Part shown: positions 23,701-46,292 of the stretch, piece by piece
Position numbering within the stretch: position 1 is the stretch's first letter
Layout of the letters: every line of letters begins with the position of its first letter
Assembly (NCBI GenBank): GCA_035582835.1
Contig: JAYKAV010002319.1
Span: forward strand, 186,001-250,000
Source: Phoebastria nigripes
Lineage: Eukaryota > Chordata > Aves > Procellariiformes > Diomedeidae
Length of the DNA stretch: 64,000 bases
Direction: 5' to 3'
Notes under the pieces: model-generated
Told to the model about the DNA's origin: nothing
Database searches by the model: none
Seen by the model: only the letters and a program-made list of their open reading frames with translations
Program-made: the position numbers and the translations under genes

Positions 23701-26278
23701 TTGTTGAGATAGCAACAGTAAAATAGAGAGTGAATCCTATGCTAATTTGGAAGAGATGATTGCTCACTGAAGAATTCCAGATGGTGCAACAGTGCCTTGA
23801 GAATAACTAACCTGTTTCTGGATTATGTAAAAATTATCTGGAGCAAATATGTTATACTGAGGGAGAACTGAGAACTTGAGCACATATTTGAAAAATATTA
23901 GCATTTTTATTTTGAAGATAATGAATTAATAGGCTTTGTTCTCTTTGAAAACATTATCTTTGAAAAAATCTCTCATATTCTTTATGTCAGAATAAGAAAA
24001 GTGGGTCGATCCAGACATTAACCTGATCTTCAGAATTTATTTGAATTCAACTAATAGCCTTTCTTTTTTGCCTAGATTTGATTATTACAGCTGGAGGTGA
24101 AAACGTGCCTCCAATTCCAATTGAAGATGCTGTTAAAAAAGAACTCCCAATTGTTAGTAATGCTATGGTGATTGGAGATAAAAAGAAGTTTTTGTCAATG
24201 TTGCTGACCCTAAAGGTACACCAGTTTTAATATTTATTTCAGTGAAATTACACACCTACACCTAACCAAACCAGAAGAATTTTGAACTGTTTGTGAAAAG
24301 ACCCAAAATTAGATAGGAGAACTTTAGTGGGGAAAAAAATATATAGCAACTACAGACCAAATCCTGATGGTCCAAACTTCTTATGATTGGATGACCTGCT
24401 AAACATCTACGTGTTTACTGCTGTTTCTCCTATACATATAATAAGACCTCTTTTTTTTTTTATTTAAATGCAAATTTTAAATTAAGAAATGTTGAAAGAA
24501 TGANAAGTCTCTGTAACGGAGCACAATAATAGCTTTTATTCTTACAGACGAGCAAAGACAACAAATGTTTCTGTTACGGGCAAAACCAGTTTCTAACAGA
24601 AACTTTCCAACAGAAGCAGACTTTCCAACAGAAACACTTCTCTACAATTTGTTCTGTTCATATAGCACAAGAAGGATGACTGTAGAACAAAATAAAAATT
24701 AATAGCTTTGCTGTGGTATATGCTTCAATTAAGAAATCACTTTTTTCTAAAACATTTGCACTTCATGTTCTGTGTACATATGTAGTGAACGACGCTTTAG
24801 TTTTTCTCAAGTTGTTTACCTCTGACTGATACTCCTTATCTACAGGTACAATAGAAATACTAATTTAAGAAGTCTAACTTCAAAGAATGCTTCTATCTCA
24901 AGCTTTTTACATTACATCACCGTAATTCAATTTAATGATGAGCTAAATGTGCCCCTGTAACAATGGAGTAATTTGGCAAATGTGGTAGAAATTCAAGGTC
25001 TATAGATGGACTTTATTGCCTGATTCATTGCCACGTTTTAAGTCTGTTCATGTCATCTGCATATAAGCCAAAAATATTTGCATTTGGTAGCCAAGTGGAA
25101 AGAAAAGCACTATCATCTGTAGGTGTTTCTGCTTTTTAAGGCTTACAGAATGTTTGGGTGTTGATGCTAAGCTTTCTTGATTCTTACTAGTCGGGGAGGA
25201 CCTGATCAGAGAAACATTTAATGCCTTGTAAGAGTGAGCATTTGATGATTCACTTAATCTGATATTTTAGAGCGTGCTGGACCCAGATACGTCTGATCCC
25301 ACTGACATTCTCACTGAGCAAGCTAGAGATTTCTGCCAGAAGACTGGTAGTAAAGCCACTAAAGTATCAGAGATTGTAGCTACAAGAGACCAGGCAATCT
25401 ACCAGGCCATTCAGGAGGGAATCAACAAAGTCAACATGAATGCTACTAATAGGGTTCATTGTATTCAAAAATGGATAGTCCTGCCAAGAGATTTTTCCAT
25501 TTCTGGGGGAGAACTAGGTAAGATTTACTGATTTATATTGAGGTATACACACAGTAAAGAGGCTGCTGCTCTAAGAGTATTCAAATACAGCTTTGTATGC
25601 CAAATTCTGGGTACAGCCACTAGAGGGAAAGGAAAAAACTCTTAATGCAAGAATACAAAAATTGGAGTTTTTGCTGTGTACATATCTAGCAACCTGTGCT
25701 CATTTACAAGTACAGCTCTATAGTTAAATTTCAGATTGCTTTGGGCAATTAAACAATCAATTCTGGTTAATTCCTTATGCATTACAGTATTAATAACTTC
25801 CAGTAATAATACTGAAAATTTCTTGTTAAAAAAAAGAGAGAAGCAAGATAGTGAAAGCCTGACAACAGAGCCCTAAGCACATTACCAGGCTCTTTGAATA
25901 AACTGGGAATTGTTTAAAAGCTTTCAAAAACATCATCCTTTAAATTATTTTTAATGAAAAAAGTAGTAGTAGTCAGTCATCACGCTCTTATCTGCAGCTC
26001 CCTTTGAAGTCCTCATGTTTATGTGGAGCCAACCTTAACATACCACGCTTGCTTCTCACTTTTAGCAGGCATCTACACTTACAGAGTGGGAGATGTTCTT
26101 CCAAACAGGCTCTTCAATAGAAAATCTTAGGAACCAAAGCTCAAACTGAGTAGGAATTTTTGTTCCTATTTCTGCTATCGTGACTAACTCCCTCTTTTAA
26201 GGTCCGACAATGAAGTTAAAACGGCTCACCGTGCTTGAGAAATACAGAAATGAAGTAGACTCCTTCTATGAAGAATAA
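9263..26278 (+). CDS. ACSBG1: ACSBG1, long-chain fatty acyl-CoA synthetase (bubblegum family), 12 certain exons; 5' end unresolved
   Basis: The enzyme activates long- and very-long-chain fatty acids with ATP and CoA, through an acyl-AMP intermediate. Exons: 9263-9480, 10128-10216, 11017-11137, 13061-13141, 15985-16134, 18480-18656, 19174-19355, 20423-20656, 21268-21485, 24076-24215, 25271-25517, 26202-26278. All introns are GT-AG and all phases join, giving about 644 residues to the TAA at 26276-26278. Family motifs appear in order (numbered within this segment): the ATP-binding loop [11 protein letters not shown] at about 203-213, [11 protein letters not shown] at about 394-404, the ribose-binding Asp of GWLHSGD at about 473, then VTGRIK and [12 protein letters not shown]. 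Recalled human ACSBG1 is about 724 residues, so about 80 N-terminal residues are missing. The first exon begins with two bases of a codon, so an upstream exon must end in phase 1. I chose ACSBG1 over ACSBG2 from sequence resemblance and from the IDH3A and CIB2 neighbours. Confidence 0.95.
10128..10216 (+). CDS. ACSBG1: ACSBG1 coding exon b
   Basis: Acceptor tttttaag, donor GTAAGA, 89 nt, phase 0 in and phase 2 out. It encodes [20 protein letters not shown] followed by [10 protein letters not shown], a stretch strongly conserved in ACSBG1 and ACSBG2. Confidence 0.95.
11017..11137 (+). CDS. ACSBG1: ACSBG1 coding exon c
   Basis: Acceptor gatacag, donor GTACAA, 121 nt. Joined to exon b it reads [20 protein letters not shown] and continues to QLDKIMQ. 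Confidence 0.95.
12789..12853. other. Assembly gap (65 N)
   Basis: Unsequenced bases inside the intron between ACSBG1 exons c and d. A T run borders the right side, so low complexity probably stopped the assembly. The true length is unknown. No exon appears to be missing, because exons c and d join in frame. Confidence 0.98.
13061..13141 (+). CDS. ACSBG1: ACSBG1 coding exon d
   Basis: Acceptor ccaacag, donor GTATGT, 81 nt (27 codons), phase 0 at both ends. It encodes [20 protein letters not shown] and onward to LYT, matching the family. Confidence 0.94.
15985..16134 (+). CDS. ACSBG1: ACSBG1 coding exon e (ATP-binding loop)
   Basis: Acceptor gttctag, donor GTATGT, 150 nt, phase 0 at both ends. 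It encodes [20 protein letters not shown], then [20 protein letters not shown]. It carries the AMP-binding signature that grips the ATP phosphates. The initial ATG is an internal codon, as in mammalian ACSBG1. Confidence 0.97.
18480..18656 (+). CDS. ACSBG1: ACSBG1 coding exon f
   Basis: Acceptor tttaaacag, donor GTATCT, 177 nt, phase 0 at both ends. It contains the family segment [19 protein letters not shown] and ends FAEPDALK. Confidence 0.96.
19174..19355 (+). CDS. ACSBG1: ACSBG1 coding exon g
   Basis: Acceptor ttttaacag, donor GTATGT, 182 nt, phase 0 in and phase 2 out. It encodes [20 protein letters not shown] followed by VWEKIMEKL, part of the fatty-acid-binding region of the family. 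Confidence 0.96.
20423..20656 (+). CDS. ACSBG1: ACSBG1 coding exon h (NAGNAG acceptor)
   Basis: The acceptor reads cactcagcag. Splicing after the first AG starts the exon at 20423; splicing after the second starts it at 20426. Both keep frame and differ by one Ser. The donor is GTAACT. It encodes [28 protein letters not shown] and [11 protein letters not shown], the adenylate-binding motif. I chose the first AG because it matches the human length as I recall it. Confidence 0.94.
20667..20723 (+). repeat. T-tract just after an ACSBG1 donor site
   Basis: Thirty-three T, one A, then 23 T, starting 10 bases after the exon h donor at 20657. Length errors are likely in draft data. Confidence 0.95.
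21268..21485 (+). CDS. ACSBG1: ACSBG1 coding exon i
   Basis: Acceptor tccgatag, donor GTAATA, 218 nt, phase 2 in and phase 1 out. It encodes [36 protein letters not shown] and [12 protein letters not shown]. It includes the Asp that binds the AMP ribose in this superfamily, and the VTGRIK hinge between the two domains. Confidence 0.96.
24076..24215 (+). CDS. ACSBG1: ACSBG1 coding exon j
   Basis: Acceptor tttgcctag, donor GTACAC, 140 nt, phase 1 in and phase 0 out. It encodes [20 protein letters not shown] and FLSMLLTLK, the start of the mobile C-terminal domain. Confidence 0.96.
24602..24633 (+). repeat. Short tandem duplication, period 18
   Basis: The 14-mer actttccaacagaa is present at 24602-24615 and 24620-24633 in the intron after ACSBG1 exon j. 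A related partial copy, taacagaa, lies just upstream. Confidence 0.75.
25271..25517 (+). CDS. ACSBG1: ACSBG1 coding exon k
   Basis: Acceptor gatattttag, donor GTAAGA, 247 nt, phase 0 in and phase 1 out. It encodes [20 protein letters not shown] through [18 protein letters not shown], as in the family C-terminal domain. Confidence 0.95.
26202..26278 (+). CDS. ACSBG1: ACSBG1 terminal coding exon
   Basis: Acceptor cctcttttaag. It encodes [20 protein letters not shown], then SFYEE and stop TAA at 26276-26278. [11 protein letters not shown] includes the Lys-rich tail in which the catalytic Lys of acyl-CoA synthetases usually lies. Confidence 0.96.
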
Positions 26279-26934
26279 GAAGTCTTTCATCCAAGCATTA
26301 AGAAAGATCTGTGAACTAAAGGAAGTATTTCCTAATCAAAAGCGTTAATGAAGATTATGCTTGTTTTGGTTTTGTAGTGTATTGAACTGAACCACTAGAA
26401 AACTGCTGTGTCCATTTAGTTGTTCCTGATAGTTTGTCCTCTTTTTACAGAAGCATCTACACAGTGTCTGTTTTCTAATACTGTTTTTACTTTATGCCCT
26501 AAATGATTAAGATTAAAAACATCCTCTTGTGTTGTATAAAGCGGGTATAACTAATTAATTCCGCTAGACTGAAACAGAAGGAAAATTTTTTATACAGTGA
26601 TCTTCCCTTATAATTTTTTTTTTTTTTTTTCTACAGGAGGTTGCCTGTAGCTCATGATACATTTTGGTAGATCAGTAGTCAGCAGTACTGCTTAGTGAAA
26701 CTTATACCACTCCAATGATAAAGATAATTATTTAAAAAAAAATAATCAAAAGGGCTGGTTTTTTCCCCTCCCAGAGATGAGTTTATTTTTGTTCACTAAT
26801 ACAAAATTTCCGAACCTTAAGACACTCCTCTTCCATTTTTACAGTGGCTAGAATTCAGACTTTTGTGAAAGTAGCAGCTCATCATTTCTTAAATTCATGT
26901 TGAAATAAGCATTCTGTTTCTCCTAAAAACAAAT

Positions 26935-26940
26935 AATAAA
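26935..26940 (+). terminator. Possible ACSBG1 polyadenylation signal
   Basis: The first canonical AATAAA after the ACSBG1 stop, about 660 bases downstream. Others follow at 27179 and 27615. Confidence 0.35.
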
Positions 26941-28898
26941 AGTTGGGGGAAGAGCTCCCCAAGATTGAAAGACACAAAGTAGCAAATACAGGAGCTCTCA
27001 CATTAAAGTGCTATGTAGAACAGAAACTTCTTTAAAATTGTTTACAGCACTTTTTTTTAAGCAAAAGCGTTTAGAAGCAATGTTTGTCAGTGTGTTGCAA
27101 CACTACCTGCATGTTTCAATATTCACATTGTACTAATTCTGACAAATGTGAGCTGCATTTCTTCTTCCCCTTATAAAAAATAAATCATATTATATGAAGG
27201 ACATACTTGACAGAAAGTTGTCTGAAAGGTTTGCTGTTAGTAAGTGATCTTTGGCAGAGAGTTATAATAGCTAAACCCAAGCAGTCAGGCTACAGCCACT
27301 GTTCTTGATCAAAAAAATCATGCAGAATAGGGTATTGTTTCCATGAAAGTTCCATTACCAGTCTTAAACATCTTACAGGCTTAAGATTTGTTGCAAGTAC
27401 CAACAATCAGCTCAACACATAAGACAAGATAGCAGCCTAGGATTATAAAAACAAAACAAGCAATAGGACTTTGAAAAGTTTATTTTTCCCCATTTTGTGC
27501 GTAATGGTAATTCAGAAGTTCTTTAACAATATTAATCTAAAGGAAACAAGGAAGCAGCAGCTTGTAAAACAGAAAGAAATGTTGCCCTATTCACCAAAAG
27601 CAGAGTGCATGAGGAATAAAGCTTATTCATTGTCCCTCCTCCAACATGTTAGACTGTATAAAAAAAGCTGGGATGCTTACTTCATAGTGTGACACTAGAA
27701 GTTGTTACTCAAAATTGATTTTACATCTGAAACAACCAGCCTAAACCATCTTAATAGATATTACTCCACTTAGTTACTTTCTATTAATAGAATTAAGCTT
27801 TAAGAAGCCTGGTTCTGGCAGTAGGGATAATCCTGTGCTATAGTCATGAGTTTTAAAATACACGTTTTCTTGTAGAGTGTACTAATGGAAGCATACCTTA
27901 AGACATACAGATCAGAATGACTCATATGACAACCTGTATGCGATGAAGAAGGGAGAGAAAAGATTTGCTTTTGTGCCCATTAAGCTTAGTAAGCAGGGAA
28001 AAAATAGTCTCAGATCCCCTTGAATAGGGATGAAATGTATTTCTGGAACATAGGCACCAGAGCCAAACCTTTGACCTGTCTTAATCCATTTAGGTCTAGT
28101 CCCTTACATTCAGAGTTTCTAGAATAAAATTACTAGTCAACACAATAAGACACACTGAACAGACTATGCATAAAAGTACAACACAAAAAGCATTCTAGCA
28201 GAAGTCATGAAATGTTTAGTATAAATTTGCAAAGTTAATACTTTCCCCTCACAATATATGGCAGAAGTAATTTTGTATAATTTACTCTCATTAGAACTCT
28301 GTTGTAAAGTGTGTTTCAGAGAGGAAAATTTGTAAGAATTATTTTGGTATATAGATTTGAAAAATAATTTTACTTCAGCATTAATTCTCACCCCTTGCTG
28401 GTTAATGGTTGAGGGTTTCCTAAAATACACAAATAGATTAAATCTCTAGAATTTAGTTTTTCTTTATTCATGCCCTTGGAGGGCAAGGCTGTATTTCATG
28501 AATCACCGGAGTATCTGAAGTGTTTTTTTCATTGCTTTTAACATGAAATTGCTATTTTAAGTTATTTTATACCCGTTTCTGTTTATGAAGGTCATCTTGT
28601 GCTATTGTTAGGCTGAAAACCTATCTTTTAAATTTCAGTAAGATCAATAAAGTAGGTTTTAACCATTAAGGTGCTTTTACGTTTCACTAATTCTGTTACT
28701 GGTTTATTTGCATGATTTTTCTTTGTGGAAAGTAAAAACCTCTAGTTGAAATGGAAAATGGTAGACAGTTACAGTGGCAATAAAAGAATTCACTTACATA
28801 AAAATGTTCACCAGATAGAAAAAAATAAATAAGACAAAGCACTTGGAAAAGTCCACTGAAAGCAGGCACAAGCATCATTTGTAGCTGTTTGGACTAAA

Positions 28899-28904
28899 TT
28901 TATT
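28899..28904 (-). terminator. Possible IDH3A polyadenylation signal
   Basis: Plus-strand tttatt reads AATAAA on the minus strand, about 131 bases past the IDH3A stop. Further copies lie at 28703-28708 and near 28463, so a longer 3' UTR is equally possible. Confidence 0.35.
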
Positions 28905-29034
28905 AATGGAGAGGCCCTAACTAAAAAGTTTGCTCTCTTTAAGAGACAAGCAAACTATATGGATATCAGGTTACATATAATGTACTTTGTGTGATGTGTC
29001 CTTTTGGAATTATTACAAGTACTATGAGAAAAGT

Positions 29035-42000
<12,966 letters not shown>

Positions 42001-42085
42001 GATGCTCGCAGGCACCGCAGCTCGCTCAGGCCCGAAAACACCCGCGCCCGCCTCGAGACCGGAACCGGCGCGCGGAGAGCAGCAC

Positions 42086-42096
42086 GCCCCGCCCCC
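42086..42096 (-). promoter_or_regulatory. GC box (Sp1-type) upstream of IDH3A
   Basis: Plus-strand gccccgccccc reads GGGGGCGGGGC on the IDH3A strand, about 86 bases before the ATG. Confidence 0.55.
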
Positions 42097-45000
42097 GCGG
42101 CCATAAGGCCCCCCCCTCCGGGGAGACTGCCGCTGCGGCATCGCTGAGGAAGCGGTGGCCGCCCAGTTGCCGCCCGCCGTTACCCGGGCTGAGCTCTCGG
42201 CGGCAGAGGAGGTCTGAGCCTCCTTCCTCATCCTGCCCCCGGTGCGGGGATGCCCCCATCCTTCTGCGCCCCGGCAGCGCTGCCCCGGCCCTGTGTGGCG
42301 GGAAACATCCCCCCCTTCTCCCCCTTCCCGGCGGTCCGCTGAGGGCGGTGCGCTCGCTCCCGCGCCGCGCTGAGGTACCGCGGGGAGCGCTCGGCAACTG
42401 CGTGCCACCGGCCCGGCCAGACCCCGCCCGGCTGCCCCCGGCGACCCGGCGGAGATGCTGCCGGAGAGCCATCGCTCTGGGTGCTTGAGGTGCTGGGGTG
42501 GACTCGGCCCGGTGCCGCCGGAGGACGCAGTCCGGCGGAGACCCGCAGGGAGCCGCGGGTGTGGTGTTTGAGGAGGTACCGTTATGGCATCTACGTAGCG
42601 ACAAACAAAAGCAGTTTTTCAAGCGGCCTCCAGTTTTGAAGCATTTGATACTTTTTATAAAACTTCAGCCTCTAGAATTGGGTCGTTTACAGGAAATAAT
42701 AGTTGTCATTAACAAAGAAGAGTGTCAGGTATTTGTTGCAGCAGAGAAAAAAACCATGCACTTTCAAGTGTCAAAAAACAAAGCTGTTGAAATAGGGGCG
42801 GTTTAAAATTTGTATGTGCCTTAACTTTTGAGGTACTTGTCTCATTGTTTTTAAAAATGTTGATGATCCTGTGTGTCAGTTTTAGGAGTCCGCTTAGGCT
42901 CTGGCTGTGGGAGGCCCCAAGCTGTGGAGTGTCCCTTCCTGAGCAGCATAGAGCAAGGGAGACAACACTGCCGTTACAATGATAAATAAGAATTGAGACA
43001 GCTATCTTAAAGTCCCACCTAAAGCAATTAAGAAATGGGAATGACTGCTTCATCTGACTTTTAAAGGATTTTCCTACCTGTGAAATGGTGATAATATTTC
43101 CACCTTCTGTTTGATCTGCTTAGACAAGCAGTGATGCAGAGACTCTCTCTTATGGTATGGTAGGCTCTGCTGTCTAAATGAGTGTGGCCATTGCTTGCAA
43201 TTTTGTTCAGTCAATTTATGTCAACTCTTTTGTTGCCAATTCAAAAAATTAGTTACAGGAATAAATGAGACTCTCGGCTTTAATTTAAAATCAAGACCAA
43301 ATTTCTAAACTCAGTGGTTGCAAAGAGTGATATAAAATATGAGTCTAATATATCCTGAAAGTTTAAACTCAAAAGACAATTTAAAAGAAAACCAAAACTA
43401 CCTTTGGTTTCTTACACTTTTTTGGCAACATAAAAATTTGGGTTCTATCTCAGTATAATTTTTTATTTTAGTCTTAAAATCCAAGCAGTCCTGCAGATAC
43501 CTGTTCTAAATGTTTCTGTAAAATAATTTTTTTTTTTTTTTTGTTCAAAGCTTGATCGTACTTTGCGCATATTGGCTCTTTTTTTTGTGCCATCTTTACT
43601 TTCCACAGTTTACATGTCCTATTCACTGCTTTTTTTTCCCCCTTTTGTAAATTGAGGCCTGCTCCCATCTGAGATTGACCTATGTTTCTAGGACATACTA
43701 GCTCAATTTTTAATGTTTTTACTGTACTGCTTCCCATGAGATGTTTACATCTATTCTACTCCTGCTCCTTTCTTTATATTTGTTGTTTCTTTTGCCATGA
43801 TGCTTACCAAAGGACTCCATAAATGTTAAGTTGATTATGTGCTAATCAGTATATTCACATTGTTTTCTTGTGTTTTCTGACTGTATCTGCATGTACTTTC
43901 TTGGTTTACACTTTGATTGTAAATTGAGAGGAGGGGAGAAGTTGGGGATAAATTATTTTTTACATATATTTTCAACAGCTATTGCAACAGATTTCTCATC
44001 TGTGTCTTATAGGTGCTACCATAATCATACTACAGTAATAAGCCATTAACAGTGGCTGGTTTGGATCTGTTCTGAGAAGGGCTAAACAACACAGTAATAA
44101 AACCATCAGTAGTTATTTCGCCTAAAAAAAAAGATGCCTATGTAGAGATAGCAGTAGTTTCTTTCCCCTAGTGATCACTGTATTGAGACTCCCTATAAGG
44201 AAATTCATGATATTAAATGTAGTCTGCTTAGGAAACCATTAGTTTTTTTATTAGTATTTTGTCCCTGAGGCAAAGCATTGTCTTGTGTAAAGCATCTTAA
44301 AAAAAAGTCATTTTTACTTGATTTATTATGGATAAATTAGGCTTAATGAAATGCAGTCAGAAGCCTCCATCTTGCAAGATAGTGTATTTTATTAAGCTAG
44401 ATAGATAAGATCATAAACCCAACAAATTTGGCACAAGGTTTTCCCTTCTGTTTGTTTTCTTCAGCATTAAAAACTCTCTATGGAAAGTTCCTGCTCATCA
44501 TAACAAGTGCATTTAGTCAGATAGTCAGCATCTCTCATTGGTTTGAGGGCTGTGAATTTTGCATCTTTCTCAAGTTCTGTTTATTCATTCATAAGACAGG
44601 GCTCAGTTCCATGAAGCATTCTCTTATAGGCTAGCACTTCCAGACAAATTTAGTGGGGTCTAAGCATCCTATCGGTCATGTGTTGGAAAATCAACTTTTC
44701 TATTACTGCAGTAGCATCAAACCGTCATTTTCACTCACTTTAGGATTTCTATTTTGTAACTGTGTATTTACAGCTCGTTTTTTATTTATAGTTTACAATA
44801 ACTATTAAATAAGAGGCAAACTGTGACAGTTGGTGAAGCATATTACAATGCTAATGTTTTGTAGCTTTGTAGCATTTTTCATTTAAGGGACTCACAAGCA
44901 TTTTGATTATTTTATCTCCACAACACCGATTGTAGGTGAACATTATTATTCCTCATTTACCTGTGAGCAAACAGAATTGTGAATAGGGTTCAAGTAAATA

Positions 45001-46173
45001 AAACAAGCCCCAAAGACTCAGGGTAAATTTCCACAGCTTCAGTGGAGGATAGAACTTTTCCAATGTAATCATTGCAAGTAGTGATCATTGTTACTTACAC
45101 TTGCAGTAAAAGGGGGCCCTAACTTAACTTACAGAAAGTAGCAACAGAATAAATGTACAGGCAGCCCTTCTAGATCAAAACTGTTCTTTCTGCTAACAGA
45201 GTGAATATTTAAGAAGAGCTAATCTGCAAGGAAACATCTGTGTGGGAGAGAAGTTGTTTGAATATTTGGTGTAATGGGCATGAAATCTTGCAGGTTCTTT
45301 TTTCCCCAATTAAAAGGATAACTTTTGATTATGTCTATATATGAAAACTCAAAAAAGTTGTAGCAAACCAACTTGAGCAGTGAAAGCAGTAGATATGCAA
45401 CTGGATTGTTAAAACTCTGAGGATCTTCTCGTTAACAGGTAAAGTGATCTCTGTTCACAGTATCTTTATCTTCCTTTCATGAGGAATAAGAGCTTTCATA
45501 CTTAAACCACAGTCAAATTCTCACTGCATAATTTACAGAGGCAGTTTAAGGTAGTATGACCTGTCTGTTGGAGATTATTAAATTTACACCTCTACTAATA
45601 AATCAGAGCAAAGTCACCTGGTGTAGCAGCCATGACTGGCAACAGTTCAGAGCAGGTGACTTTGCACTGAAGGTGATCAGGAGTGCTAGCATGGTTTGGC
45701 CCACTCCCTGAGCTCTGGCTGTGGAAACATATCCCTGCAGCTGGGGTCAGATTGCAGTCTTAGGTGGGTGTTAAGCTATTGCAGCTGACAGCCATCTTGC
45801 TATAAAATATTAAATCTGGTCTACATGGTTGATAGTATATTTTCTGCTCCATGAATTAAACTTTTAAAGCAGATGAACAGTGGCTACTTAACCATGTTCT
45901 CTGGTATAACAGCCAGTGTAATGTCAAGACTATTGTATATATACTTATACTACTTAGTAAAGTTTATTTGCAACTGATTGCAAGATATATACTCTGTGTT
46001 GCTAAATAGCTTAAAATCACTTGCTTTGGCAAACAGTTTAGAGAAACTGAAATACAGTAAAGTGTGATGAAAGGGTGGTACTGATAACATTAAGGTCAGA
46101 TCTTGCTGTGTACATAGAAAAGTATTGATTTGTTGCAGTAACTTATGCTGGGAGTAAGTACTGCTTAACAACC

Positions 46174-46292
46174 AACTGGCAAATTAAACTAATCTTTGAT
46201 AAAGACAAACAGATAGAAGAAGTGAAAAGGAGCAAACTGGAAAATTATCTGATCTTTGATACATACGAACAGATAGAAGGAGTCAAAAAGAG
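46174..46292 (+). repeat. Diverged 61-base tandem duplication
   Basis: Unit 1 (46174-46234) and unit 2 (46235-46292) both run from aactgg through atctttgat and acagatagaag to agaag/ggagt, with scattered substitutions. The context is intergenic. Confidence 0.8.

Larger units (their letters stand above)
9481..26201 (+). other. ACSBG1 introns
   Basis: Eleven GT-AG introns, from 647 bases (9481-10127) to 2843 bases (13142-15984), the longer ones between exons d-e, e-f, i-j. They contain simple sequence (T run at 20667-20723, G run at 17900-17910, TA/TG-rich tract near 10950-11010), a short duplication at 24602-24633 and the N gap. No CR1 or RNA gene was recognised. Confidence 0.75.
26279..29034. 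other. Convergent 3' UTRs of ACSBG1 and IDH3A
   Basis: The two stop codons face each other 2.76 kb apart, so this stretch should hold both 3' UTRs and a short spacer. It is AT-rich with no coding signal. Plus-strand AATAAA signals for ACSBG1 occur at 26935-26940, 27179-27184 and 27615-27620. Minus-strand AATAAA signals for IDH3A occur at 28899-28904 and 28703-28708. Which are used cannot be told from sequence. Confidence 0.7.

Noticed and set aside
42498..42806. 102-codon plus-strand frame beside the CpG island
   Set aside because: It begins at a GTG, has no recognisable domain, and straddles the change from GC-rich to AT-rich DNA. The region could still be transcribed divergently, but coding is not supported.
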